Part shown: piece after piece, positions 17,409 to 26,218 of the stretch
How positions within the stretch are numbered: the stretch's first letter is position 1
Layout of the letters: each line of letters starts with the position of its first letter
Assembly (NCBI GenBank): GCA_020720045.1
Contig: DYPH01000010.1
Location: 1 to 64,000 of the forward strand
Direction of reading: 5' to 3'
From: Sorangium cellulosum
GTDB lineage: Bacteria > Myxococcota_A > Polyangia > Polyangiales > Polyangiaceae
Length of the DNA: 64,000 nt
Position numbers and translations under genes: made by a program
Notes under the pieces: generated by a model
The model's input: only the letters and a program-made list of their open reading frames with translations
Databases searched by the model: none
Told to the model about the DNA's origin: nothing

Positions 17409-17435
17409 CCCCCACGCGCTCTGTGTGGGGGTTTT
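17409..17435 (+). terminator. Intrinsic terminator
   Basis: CCCCCAC (17409-17415) pairs with GTGGGGG (17425-17431), followed by TTTT. It lies 32 bases after the coiled-coil gene and just before rlmB, so the two genes on the same strand are likely transcribed separately. Confidence 0.8.
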
Positions 17436-17456
17436 CCTTTGGAGAATCAGAGAATC

Positions 17457-18245
17457 ATGCGGCTTATTGCCGGCCTTCAGCCCGTTCGCGAGGCGCTCCG
17501 CGCCCACGGGGATGCCCTCCTCGAAGTCCTCATTGAAAATTCTGCGTCCCCCCAGCTCGATGCGCTCTGCCGCTTCGTCAACGCGCGGGGGGCCAAGCTC
17601 CGCCGCGTCGGGCGCGACGAGCTCGATCGCCTCGCCAAAGGGGCGCGCCACCAGGGGGCGCTCGCCTACGCGAATCCGCTCGCCCTCCTCGACGAGAGCA
17701 CGATCACCGGGCGCGATGGCTTCCTCGGGCTCGCCCTCGACGAGCTTGAAGATCCTCAAAATTTCGGCGCAATCACCCGAACGGCCGTCGCTTTCGGTGT
17801 AGATTGCATTCTCTTCCCCGAGAGCCACTCGGCGCCGCTTTCGCCGGCGATGTTCCGCGCCTCTGCAGGCGCCGTCGAGCACGCCAAGCTCTCGCGCGTT
17901 CGCAAACTCCCCGACACCCTTCGGCGCTTGAGCGACGAAGCGGTTCAGGTCGTCGGCCTCGCGATGGAGGCGGAAAAAGAACTCGCCGATCTCGACCTCA
18001 CCCTGCCGACGATCATCGTCGTCGGTGCGGAGGGGAAAGGGCTCCGTCGAGGCGTGAAGCAGGCCTGCACAGTGCTCGGAAAGCTCCCGATGCCGGGGCC
18101 GATCGCGTCGCTCAATGCGTCGGTTGCTGCGGCGCTCGCCATGTATGAAGTGCTCCGTCAGCGCCGCGGGACATCGGCCCCTTCCCCCGCCGTCGAAGCG
18201 GGCGAAGATGGGGAAGATTTCCCTGCCGACGACGGCGACGAGTGA
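17457..18245 (+). CDS. rlmB: 23S rRNA 2'-O-methyltransferase RlmB
   Basis: A 262-residue SPOUT methyltransferase of the RlmB type, which modifies guanosine 2251 of 23S rRNA in E. coli. It starts MRLIAGLQPVREALR, the usual RlmB opening, and carries LDELEDPQNFGAITRTA (motif 1), VVGAEGKGLR (motif 2) and PGPIASLNASVAAALA (motif 3). The ATG at 17457 is preceded by GGAG at 17441-17444. The last 25 residues are an acidic tail. It follows a terminator and should have its own promoter. Confidence 0.93.
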   Translation: MRLIAGLQPVREALRAHGDALLEVLIENSASPQLDALCRFVNARGAKLRRVGRDELDRLAKGARHQGALAYANPLALLDESTITGRDGFLGLALDELEDPQNFGAITRTAVAFGVDCILFPESHSAPLSPAMFRASAGAVEHAKLSRVRKLPDTLRRLSDEAVQVVGLAMEAEKELADLDLTLPTIIVVGAEGKGLRRGVKQACTVLGKLPMPGPIASLNASVAAALAMYEVLRQRRGTSAPSPAVEAGEDGEDFPADDGDE

Positions 18246-18263
18246 CTCCGCCCGCCGAGGGCG

Positions 18264-18316
18264 CCAAAGACGAAGAAGGCACCGCCGTTAAACGGGGGTG
18301 CCTTCTTCGTCTTTGG
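18264..18316. terminator. Perfect 20-bp palindromic terminator
   Basis: Arms at 18264-18283 and 18297-18316 are perfectly complementary over 20 bp, with a 13-base loop. They contain AAAGA and TCTTT at the base. The palindrome sits between the convergent rlmB and tetR genes and ends 12 bases from the latter, so it most likely terminates both. Confidence 0.8.
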
Positions 18317-18328
18317 TGGGTCGGCGAA

Positions 18329-18952
18329 TCAGGTCCCGCAGAGGGCCCGAAGGTGGGCCTTGACCGCGGTCCGGCGGGCCACAACAAACGCAGAATCGAA
18401 GGGCTCGGAACCGGTGACGTGCTTGGTGATGCCACCGACAACAAACGGCATAAAGTGGATGCCGATGACCGAGAGAAGAACGTGCTGCACCTCGACGTTC
18501 TTCTTGATGACCCCGCTCTCCTGGGCGAGCGTGAGGACACCAGAGAGGGCATCGACGACGTTCGTCACTTGGGGACCGAGCCGGTCCCTGTAAACGAGAC
18601 CTTCGTCCATGATTTCACGGATCAAGAGGCGCGCAGCGAAGGGGTTTGACGAGAGGGCGGCGACCATCGCGTCGGAGAGGCCGTCGAGACGGGACTCGAT
18701 CGACCCCTCGGCGGTAAGCGCGTAGGAAATTGCGCGGAAAACCTCTTCAAGGAGATTGGAGAGCACGGTGCTGTACAGCACGTCTTTGCTGGCAAAATGG
18801 TGAAAGAGGGACGCCTTTCGGAGGCCGACGACTTCGGCGAGATCCCCCATGCTCGTCCCCTCGTAGCCCCGCTCGGCAAAAAGCCGTGTCGCTGCACCGA
18901 GAATTTCTTCGCGCCGCATGCCACGTCCGCGCTTTGCAATCGTATCGGTCAT
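18329..18952 (-). CDS. TetR-family transcriptional regulator
   Basis: A 207-residue protein with a typical N-terminal TetR helix-turn-helix: REEILGAATRLFAERGYEGTS then LRKASLFHHFASKDVLY. The C-terminal helical domain should bind a ligand that I cannot identify. It is the downstream gene of a two-gene unit, with its ATG overlapping the stop of the DUF4388 protein (ATGA). That coupling suggests the regulator is made with, and perhaps acts with, its unusual upstream partner. Confidence 0.92.
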   Translation of the reverse strand: MTDTIAKRGRGMRREEILGAATRLFAERGYEGTSMGDLAEVVGLRKASLFHHFASKDVLYSTVLSNLLEEVFRAISYALTAEGSIESRLDGLSDAMVAALSSNPFAARLLIREIMDEGLVYRDRLGPQVTNVVDALSGVLTLAQESGVIKKNVEVQHVLLSVIGIHFMPFVVGGITKHVTGSEPFDSAFVVARRTAVKAHLRALCGT

Positions 18953-20208
18953 GGTCTCCCCTTCGTTTGGTTGGGCGAAGCTACGAGCAACGGCCGCAGC
19001 GGTTTCAGGGTTTCTTCCGACAACACGCGAAGCGTTTCGTGGGTCTCTCGTGGGAGCATCGCTTCTGCTTGAAAGAGCGCGAATTGGACGTAATCATTCA
19101 TGAGAGTCGCCAAGAAGGTATCGCTATCTTCGCCGGCCATCGCTGCCAGGTTTCGTTGCACCCGCTCGCCTCGGAGTGAGCCATCCGTCGCTGGACCGGC
19201 CCCCGAGAAGAGGGGATCGTAGACGCCACCGCCGGTCGCAAAGCGCGCAAGCCCATCGCGAAGCACGCCCCCCAAGCCTTGATGGTCACAGGCGTCGTGG
19301 ATCGCACTCAACGGGGCGTTGCACAACTCGACGATCGCTTTTGGCCCTTCAACGCGTGTTGGAGCCAGCGCAACGAAACCACACCCGATGAGTTGGAAGA
19401 CGCTGCTCGTCGCCTCGAACTCAAGGAGGCCGGTTAACCGACCAATTTCACGAATGCTTCTGCGACCATCACAGAGCCCAAAGACTCTTGCGAGTTCCGC
19501 CGGCGGCGCCCCTTCCTTGAGCGGCTGCGGGATGCACGACTCGCTCGGGATCTTCTCCCGAAAGAAACGAAGTTCGTCCATGCGGCGCGCCCCCTCCATC
19601 AGGAGCATTCCGCCGGAGAGGGCGTGGCGCATGCCGAGGCGTGCCTCGTCGAAGCCCTCGAAGACGTAGAAACTACCGAGGTCGATCTTCGAGGAATTGT
19701 AAAAGATCTCTTCTACTTGCCGAGCCATCATCGGGAAGAGTTCCTCGCGCGCGAGGTGCCCCTGCTCGACGGCGATTTCCCCGAAGCGGCGGCCGGTCGC
19801 CTCGCAGGTCTCGCCGATTCGCTTCACCGCGCTCTCCGCCAGCGCGCCGGCGCGAAGGAGGATGTCTCCGAGGCGCTCGGTCGGGACCGTCGTACTCGCG
19901 CCGACGACGGTGCCCGCGTCAAAGTAGAGCGTCCGCGCCCCCTCGTCGGCGAGCGCAACGACCTCGCATTTCCAGGCCGATTGAACGACAAGGGCGAGGA
20001 CGTCGCAAAGGCCGCCTGGCGTCCGAATTTCGCCGCAAATTCGGATTGTTCGCGTGGAACCAACGCGCGCCAAGAGCATGGCGTCATTCGTCCCCGGGAG
20101 GAGACGCCAGTCGCCTGTTCGTGTCCGGAGCTCCACGCTCGCGTCTCGCCCCAGGGCGTGTCCCGTCCCGGTGGTATCGAAACGGAGCAAATCATCACGC
20201 TGCCGCAT
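18949..20208 (-). CDS. DUF4388 domain protein
   Basis: A 419-residue protein from MRQRDDLLRF. Near residue 60 it has the DUF4388 pattern: IRTPGGLCDVLALVVQSAWK, then LYFDAGTVVGAST and ERLGDILLRAGALAE, often found in delta-proteobacterial signalling proteins. A helical region follows (EEIFYNSSKIDLGSFYVFEG), and a winged-helix-like segment around CDGRRSIREIGRLTG. It is probably a cytoplasmic signalling or regulatory protein. The internal ATG at 20208 is preferred because the longer form would overlap the divergent MoxR gene. Confidence 0.8.
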   Translation of the reverse strand: MRQRDDLLRFDTTGTGHALGRDASVELRTRTGDWRLLPGTNDAMLLARVGSTRTIRICGEIRTPGGLCDVLALVVQSAWKCEVVALADEGARTLYFDAGTVVGASTTVPTERLGDILLRAGALAESAVKRIGETCEATGRRFGEIAVEQGHLAREELFPMMARQVEEIFYNSSKIDLGSFYVFEGFDEARLGMRHALSGGMLLMEGARRMDELRFFREKIPSESCIPQPLKEGAPPAELARVFGLCDGRRSIREIGRLTGLLEFEATSSVFQLIGCGFVALAPTRVEGPKAIVELCNAPLSAIHDACDHQGLGGVLRDGLARFATGGGVYDPLFSGAGPATDGSLRGERVQRNLAAMAGEDSDTFLATLMNDYVQFALFQAEAMLPRETHETLRVLSEETLKPLRPLLVASPNQTKGRP

Positions 20209-20265
20209 GCGACTGATCTTAGTCAGCTCTATCCGATTCCTGCGACTTTCCGGTAATGCGGCAGA

Positions 20266-21204
20266 ATGAGCGCCCAAGATGCTGCGACTTCCTTCGCGTC
20301 CGCTGCCGATGTTGAAGCGGTAACGCGGCTACTTTCGAAGGAATATCTGGCAGATGACCGCACCGCGCTCGTTCTTTGGCTTGCGGAGAAGCTCGACCGC
20401 CCAGTGCTCATCGAAGGGCCGCCCGGCGTCGGAAAGACCGACCTCGCCCGCGCAGCCGCCGCGGTGACCGGGCGCGAACTGCTCCGGCTCCAGTGTTACG
20501 AGGGGCTCGACGAGGCAAAGGCGCTCTACGAGTGGGATTACGGGAAGCAGATGCTGTACACGCAGCTGCTTCGCGAAGTGGTTCAGGAAGCGACCGCTGG
20601 GGCGTCGTCGCTGCGCGAGGGGGTTGCACGGATTTCCGCCCAGGAATCTGCACTCTACACGGAACAGTTTCTCCTCCCGCGCCCCCTCTTGAAGGCGATC
20701 CTCGCGCCGGTTTCGGTGGTGCTCCTCGTCGACGAGGTCGACCGCGCGGAGCCGGAATTTGAAGCGCTTTTGCTCGAAATTTTGGCAGAACGCCAGGTGA
20801 CGATCCCCGAACTCGGCACGCTGCGGAGCCGCGCGCGCCCCCTGGTGATCCTCACGACGAACGGCTCCCGCGACATGAGCGACGCCCTCCGCCGGCGTTG
20901 CCTTCACCTGTTTCTCGACTACCCCTCCCCGTCGCGCGAGACGGCCATCGTCGAACTCCGGCTCCCCGGGATCGCGCACACCCTTGCCGACGCACTCGCG
21001 CGGTTCGTCGCCAAGCTCCGGAAGCTCGATCTTCGAAAGGCCCCCAGTTTGTCCGAGACCCTCGATTGGGGGCGCGCTCTCCTGCTGCTCGGGGCGAGCT
21101 CCCTCGATCGCACGGTCGTCGCTGAGACGCTCGGCCTGCTGCTCAAGTACGAAGAAGACCGCGAAAAAGCGGAAGAAAAGCTCGACTCCCTCCTCAGCGG
21201 TTAG
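20266..21204 (+). CDS. MoxR/CoxD-type AAA+ ATPase
   Basis: A 312-residue AAA+ ATPase with Walker A GPPGVGKTD, the subfamily phrase LQCYEGLDEAKALYEWDY, Walker B VVLLVDEVDRAE and a sensor region RPLVILTTN. MoxR-type ATPases usually act as chaperones with a von Willebrand factor A protein encoded next to them, as CoxD does with CoxE. Here the next gene is the convergent dnaE only 4 bases away, so the VWA partner is missing from the neighbourhood. The gene is divergent from the DUF4388 gene with 57 bases between starts. Confidence 0.9.
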   Translation: MSAQDAATSFASAADVEAVTRLLSKEYLADDRTALVLWLAEKLDRPVLIEGPPGVGKTDLARAAAAVTGRELLRLQCYEGLDEAKALYEWDYGKQMLYTQLLREVVQEATAGASSLREGVARISAQESALYTEQFLLPRPLLKAILAPVSVVLLVDEVDRAEPEFEALLLEILAERQVTIPELGTLRSRARPLVILTTNGSRDMSDALRRRCLHLFLDYPSPSRETAIVELRLPGIAHTLADALARFVAKLRKLDLRKAPSLSETLDWGRALLLLGASSLDRTVVAETLGLLLKYEEDREKAEEKLDSLLSG

Positions 21205-21208
21205 CCGA

Positions 21209-24200
21209 CTAAAAGCCGGAGAGTTCGGCAACCTGGCGGCCGAAGATGCGCTCAAGACCGGAGAAGAGGGCATCGCCGATCTCGACGCGGTAGTCGTTGC
21301 CGAGGGCCAGGATCGCTTCGGCGCCGCCGTCGAGAAGGAGCGCGACTTCGACGCGCGATGGGCCAGGGTGCCGTTTTAAAAGCATTTTCACCTTGTCGAG
21401 CGCCTCCGGAGGGACGCGCTCCTCCCGCCCGTCAGCCCCATACCCGATCCGGAGGAGGACGCCGGTCGCGTCAGCTCGAATGGCATCGATGAGCGGGACG
21501 ACGTCATTCAGCATCAGCGTCGCCTCGCGGGGGGCATCCTCCGCCTCTTCGGGGGCGTCGTCCCCTTTGTGGGGGAACGAGATCTTGGCCGTGAGTAGAA
21601 TCGGCTCGCCGCTCGTGAGCACCGAAGCATAGGTATCGATGACATTTCCGCGAACTTTGACGTTTGCGCGCCCGCCAAGGTCCTCGATCTCAAAGAAGGC
21701 GATTTTCCCGCCTCCATCTTTGAAAATACGCTCTCGATACCCCTCAACCATCCCGACGACCTTCACGAGCGACCAACCGGCTGCATCGTGGACGGAGGTC
21801 ACCGGCACCGCTCCGAGCTTCGCGAGGCCCCCCTCGCCGCGTACGTAGCGCTCCAGCGGATGCCCGGAAACGAAGAAGCCAAGCGCTGTTTTTTCACGCA
21901 AAAGTGCTTCGCGACGGTCCCACGCTTCGCATTGGACGTAGTCGCCGGCGGCCGTCCCCCCCTTGGCCTGCGGCGATGCATCGAAGAGCCCGAAGAGATT
22001 CGTCTGCCCGCGCTCCCGATCTCGCGAGGCGGCACGCGACCGTTCAAGGGCCACTTCAATCGAGGCAAAAGCGCGCGCGCGGCTGATCTTTTGCTTCTCG
22101 AGGGTCGTATCAAATGCGCCGCACTGAACCAGCGCCTCAAAGACACCTTTGTTGACCTTTTTTGCATCGACACGACCACCGAAGTCGAACAAGTCGGCGA
22201 AGGGACCGCCGGCTTTTCGCGCTTCAAACAGCGTATCGAGCGCCGATTCCCCAAGCCCGCGAACGGCGCCGAGCCCGAAGCGGATCATCGGCCCGTGAGG
22301 ATCCTTGACGCGCTCCTTGCGGCCGACCTTCTTGTCGGCTTTCGGATGCGAATAGACGACTTTAAAGTCCATATCGGACTCATTCACATCGGGCGGAAGC
22401 ACAGGGACGCCCATCGCGCGAGCGTCGGCGATCGTACGCACAACCTTGTCGTTACGGTCTTTGTCTGAGGTAAGAATGCCGCAAAGAAGTTCGACGGGGA
22501 AATGAGCTTTGAGATAGGCGGTTTGGTAGGTAATGAGCGCGTAAGCTGCCGAGTGACTCTTGTTGAAGCCGTAGCCGGCGAATTTTTCGACAAGGTCAAA
22601 AATCTCGGTCGCTTTCTCAGGATCTACGCCCTTTGCAGTTGCCCCTTCGACGAAGCCGCTTTTCTGCTTCGCCATTTCTTCCGGCTTCTTCTTGCCCATC
22701 GCACGTCGCAACAAGTCGGCGCCGCCGAGGCTGTAGCCGGCAAGCGCTTGCGCGATTTGCATGACCTGTTCCTGGTACACAATGACGCCGTAGGTAGGCT
22801 CCAGGAGGTCATCAATAAGCGGATGCATCTTGGTGATCGCCTTCCGTCCGTGCTTGCACGCGACGAAGTCAGTCACCATTCCGGTCTCGAGGGGCCCCGG
22901 ACGATATAGGGCCACGGCGGCGACAATATCTTCGAAGCAGTCGGCACGAAGGTTCTTGAACAAACCTTGCATCCCCGAAGATTCAAGCTGAAAAACCCCC
23001 TTCGTTTCGCCCGACGCAAGGAGGACGAACGTCTCCTTGTCGTCCATCGGGATCTTCGAGAGATCAAACGTCTTCTGTTCGCGGACGAAGTCAGGGCGCT
23101 GATTGATCAAGCGCACTGCGATGTCGATGACGGTGAGCGTCTTGAGCCCGAGAAAGTCAAACTTGACGAGGCCCGCCGCCTCGACGTCGTCCTTGTAGTA
23201 TTGGGTGACGTAGCTCCCCTCTTTTTCGTCTTTAAAGACGGGGACGTGGTCCCAGAGGGGCCCTTCGCTGATGACGATCCCGGCGGCGTGCTTGCCGGCG
23301 TGGCGCGTCAGTCCTTCGAGTTTCTGCGCTTGATCGAGGAGCTCACGAACCTTTGACTCGGTCTCGTATTTCGCTTTGAGCTTCGGTTCAATTTCAAGCG
23401 CTTCAGCGATTGTATAGGTCTCCGCCGGAGTCTTTTGCGGAATCAGATTCGCAATTAATTGCGCATCTGTCGGCGAGAGTCCGAGCGCGCGCGACACATC
23501 CTTGACGACGCTCTTCGCCTTCAAGACCGCGAAGGTCGCGATCTGACCGACCGACTCCACGCCGTACTTTTCCTGGACGTAGCGAATGACGATATCGCGT
23601 TTTTCCATGCAAAAATCGACGTCAAAGTCGGGCATGGAGACGCGCTCGGGATTCAGGAAGCGCTCGAAGAGAAGGTTGTACGGAATCGGATCGAGGTCGG
23701 TGATGCGAAGCGCGTAGGCGACGATCGAGCCGGCGCCCGATCCGCGACCGGGGCCAACCGGTACGCCGTTCTCTTTTCCGTAGCGGATAAAATCCCAAAC
23801 GATGAGAAAATACCCGGGAAAGTCCATCTTGCAGATGACGTCGAGCTCAAGCTGCAGACGGGCTCGATAGGCCTCTTCATCGACGATTTTGCCGACGGCG
23901 CGGAACTCGGCGAAGCGCGCCTCCAGCCCCTCTTTCGTCACGTGACGAAAGTAGCTCGGCGTATCGAAGCCCTCCGGGAGCGGAAAGCGCGGAAGCATCG
24001 GGACGCCGAGCTTCAGTTTGACTTTCGTCCGCTCGGCAATCTCAAGAGTGTTGCGAACGGCATCCGGATAGTCGGCAAAAAGCGCGACCATTTCGTCGGC
24101 ACTTTTGAGATACATCTCGTTCGACCCGTGGTGCCGCTCTTTCGCGTCAGCGAAGGAACGGCCCGACTTGATGCAAGAGAGGTAGAGCTGGGATTCGGCG

Positions 24201-24817
24201 TCTTCCTTCTTCCCGTAGTGGGCATCATTCGTCGCAACAAGCGGAAGTTCAAACCGCCCGGCGAGCTCCACGAGGATCTCGTTCAATACCTTCTGTTCGG
24301 GAAGGCCGTGGTCCTGAAGTTCGACGTAGAGATTTCCCGGCTCAAAGGAGTCCCGCATTCGCGCAAGCATCGTCTCGCCAGCGCCTACCCCCTCCTCCAA
24401 GATCGTCTGCCCAAGAAGGCCGCCGAGGCAGCCGGTCATGCCGATGATGCCCTTCGAGCGACCCCCAATTTCTTCAAGAGAAATCGCGGGCATATCCGGC
24501 GAGGCCGAGCGCACATGCCCCTGCGAGACGAGCCAGACGAGGTTCTTGTACCCCTCCTCGGAACTCGCCAAGAGCGGGAGGTGGACGGGGGGACGGCCGT
24601 TGCTGACGACGTCGACTTCGCACCCAAGAATTGCCTGAAGATTCGCATCTTTGGCTGTCTTGTAGAAGCTGATCGCTCCGAACATGTTCCCATGGTCAGT
24701 GACGGCGAGCGCCTTCATGCCCATTCCGGTCGCCTGCTTGACGAGGTTCTTCACCTTCAGCGCGCCGTCGAGCATCGAATACTGCGTGTGCACGTGAAGA
24801 TGGACGAACTCGCTCAC
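21209..24817 (-). CDS. dnaE: DNA polymerase III alpha subunit
   Basis: A 1202-residue replicative polymerase, close to the usual DnaE length. The N-terminal PHP domain begins HLHVHTQYSMLDGA. The palm has GPGRGSGAGSIVAYALRI and the catalytic Asp motif PDFDVDF. Helix-hairpin-helix and OB-fold regions follow (for example VVGMVEGYRERI). The start is taken as GTG at 24817 (MSEFVHLHVHT), because that places the PHP domain at the N-terminus as in the family; an upstream ATG would add 19 Arg/Pro-rich residues. It ends 4 bases from the convergent MoxR gene. Confidence 0.97.
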   Translation of the reverse strand: MSEFVHLHVHTQYSMLDGALKVKNLVKQATGMGMKALAVTDHGNMFGAISFYKTAKDANLQAILGCEVDVVSNGRPPVHLPLLASSEEGYKNLVWLVSQGHVRSASPDMPAISLEEIGGRSKGIIGMTGCLGGLLGQTILEEGVGAGETMLARMRDSFEPGNLYVELQDHGLPEQKVLNEILVELAGRFELPLVATNDAHYGKKEDAESQLYLSCIKSGRSFADAKERHHGSNEMYLKSADEMVALFADYPDAVRNTLEIAERTKVKLKLGVPMLPRFPLPEGFDTPSYFRHVTKEGLEARFAEFRAVGKIVDEEAYRARLQLELDVICKMDFPGYFLIVWDFIRYGKENGVPVGPGRGSGAGSIVAYALRITDLDPIPYNLLFERFLNPERVSMPDFDVDFCMEKRDIVIRYVQEKYGVESVGQIATFAVLKAKSVVKDVSRALGLSPTDAQLIANLIPQKTPAETYTIAEALEIEPKLKAKYETESKVRELLDQAQKLEGLTRHAGKHAAGIVISEGPLWDHVPVFKDEKEGSYVTQYYKDDVEAAGLVKFDFLGLKTLTVIDIAVRLINQRPDFVREQKTFDLSKIPMDDKETFVLLASGETKGVFQLESSGMQGLFKNLRADCFEDIVAAVALYRPGPLETGMVTDFVACKHGRKAITKMHPLIDDLLEPTYGVIVYQEQVMQIAQALAGYSLGGADLLRRAMGKKKPEEMAKQKSGFVEGATAKGVDPEKATEIFDLVEKFAGYGFNKSHSAAYALITYQTAYLKAHFPVELLCGILTSDKDRNDKVVRTIADARAMGVPVLPPDVNESDMDFKVVYSHPKADKKVGRKERVKDPHGPMIRFGLGAVRGLGESALDTLFEARKAGGPFADLFDFGGRVDAKKVNKGVFEALVQCGAFDTTLEKQKISRARAFASIEVALERSRAASRDRERGQTNLFGLFDASPQAKGGTAAGDYVQCEAWDRREALLREKTALGFFVSGHPLERYVRGEGGLAKLGAVPVTSVHDAAGWSLVKVVGMVEGYRERIFKDGGGKIAFFEIEDLGGRANVKVRGNVIDTYASVLTSGEPILLTAKISFPHKGDDAPEEAEDAPREATLMLNDVVPLIDAIRADATGVLLRIGYGADGREERVPPEALDKVKMLLKRHPGPSRVEVALLLDGGAEAILALGNDYRVEIGDALFSGLERIFGRQVAELSGF

Positions 24818-25111
24818 CGGCGGGGCTCTACTACGCCCCCTCCGCTTCCTCCAGGGTCGTGACGGCACTTGCATGCATCATACATGGGATGTCCCCCAAA
24901 GGGACACGCGGTGACGCTTTACGCAGCGCGTTGTTGCGAGGAAATTTGCTGGAGTTCGTCCCTTTCGCCTTGCTCCATCACGGCGCTCTCGTATGGTGCG
25001 CGCGTCCCGCTCCGGTGGGAACTTCCCCGGGGCTCCGCGGCCGTCTCCGATCGGCCCGTGCCCGCTCGACGCCCCCTCGCGCATTCGCGCCCGCACCAGG
25101 ATCCACCGACC

Positions 25112-26137
25112 ATGACGTTCAAGAAGACCTTCGGCGCCCTCCTTTTCGGCCTCCTCGCCCCGACCCTCGCCGCCACCGGCTGCGGCAGCGACGACGAAGC
25201 GGCAAGCGATTCCACCGCCGGCCAGCCGGTCGCAGCGCCGACGGGTGCAGCAGCCGCCTCCAAGGGGACGCGACGCACCTTCGCGATCAACAACCTCAAC
25301 CTCGGCGTCGGCGACGGGTGGAAGACCCTCGGCTACAATCTCGACAGCAAGGTCACGAAGCCGAAGGCGACCGACGTCTGCAAGCCGAAGGGGGTCGCCG
25401 AGCCGATCGCCGACGGGTCGAACGGCATCGACAATGCGTTCGGCGCGAAGATCCTCGCCCAGCTCGCGAACCTGAAGATCAACGTCGACGGCGTCAACAC
25501 GAACCTCACCGACGGCACCTTCTCGGTTTTGCTCGACGTTGATGGCCTCACCGACGCCGCGGACCAGACGAACACGGCGCTCACCGCGCAGATCTTCCCG
25601 GCGGCCGCCTTCGACGTGCCCGGCGGCAAGAAGCCGGCCTTCGACAAGACCGATAGCTGGCCGGTGTATGACAACGTCATCGTGAACGGCGACGTGACGA
25701 AGTCGAAGATCGTCCTCGACGGCGCCTACATCAACAAAGGGCAGTTCGTCGGCCGCACGCAGACGCTCACCCTCTCGCTCACGATCGCTGGCGCGGCGAT
25801 CGCCCTCGACATCGAGTCGCCGATCATCACCTTCACCCACAGCGGGAGCGACCTCAAGACTGGCGTCATCGCCGGTGTCCTCAATACGCAGAAGCTCATC
25901 GAAACGCTCAAGGCGGTCGGCCCGTCGATCAGCGCCGATCTCTGCAAGGATCCGAGCCAGATCGACAACGTCGTCGCACCGCTCGCCGAGCGTTCCAGCG
26001 ACAGCATGGTGAACGGCGCGAACAACGGCGGCACCTGCGACGGCATTTCGATCGGCATCGGCTTCACCGCAAAGGAAGTCGCCGTCCCGACGAAGATCGC
26101 GAAAGCGTCCACGGCGCCGACGACCTGCGCCCCCTGA
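25112..26137 (+). CDS. Putative lipoprotein, unknown function
   Basis: A 341-residue protein starting MTFKKTFGAL with a signal sequence and a lipobox-like ATGC (Cys near residue 23), followed by an acidic/Ser/Ala linker. The rest is a repetitive beta-rich domain (LNLGVGDGWKTLGYNLDSK, then NVDGVNTNLTDG) with four or more cysteines near the C-terminal half. I do not recognise the family. About 290 bases separate it from the divergent dnaE start and should hold its promoter. Strong codon bias towards GAC/CTC/ATC suggests high expression. Confidence 0.75.
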   Translation: MTFKKTFGALLFGLLAPTLAATGCGSDDEAASDSTAGQPVAAPTGAAAASKGTRRTFAINNLNLGVGDGWKTLGYNLDSKVTKPKATDVCKPKGVAEPIADGSNGIDNAFGAKILAQLANLKINVDGVNTNLTDGTFSVLLDVDGLTDAADQTNTALTAQIFPAAAFDVPGGKKPAFDKTDSWPVYDNVIVNGDVTKSKIVLDGAYINKGQFVGRTQTLTLSLTIAGAAIALDIESPIITFTHSGSDLKTGVIAGVLNTQKLIETLKAVGPSISADLCKDPSQIDNVVAPLAERSSDSMVNGANNGGTCDGISIGIGFTAKEVAVPTKIAKASTAPTTCAP

Positions 26138-26166
26138 TTCCGTAGCCACCGAATCGCGGAAACGCA

Positions 26167-26199
26167 AAAGAGCCTCTCGGAGTTTCCGAGGGGCTCTTT
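26167..26199. terminator. Bidirectional intrinsic terminator
   Basis: A 14-bp stem with one imperfect pair joins 26167-26180 (AAAGAGCCTCTCGG) and 26186-26199 (CCGAGGGGCTCTTT), with flanking A- and T-rich sequence. It lies between the convergent lipoprotein and GMC oxidoreductase genes. Confidence 0.85.
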
Positions 26200-26218
26200 C
26201 GTTTGCAGTTCTGAGGAA

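Noticed and set aside
23459-24862. A 467-codon open frame on the plus strand
   Set aside because: Antisense to dnaE and without recognisable features.
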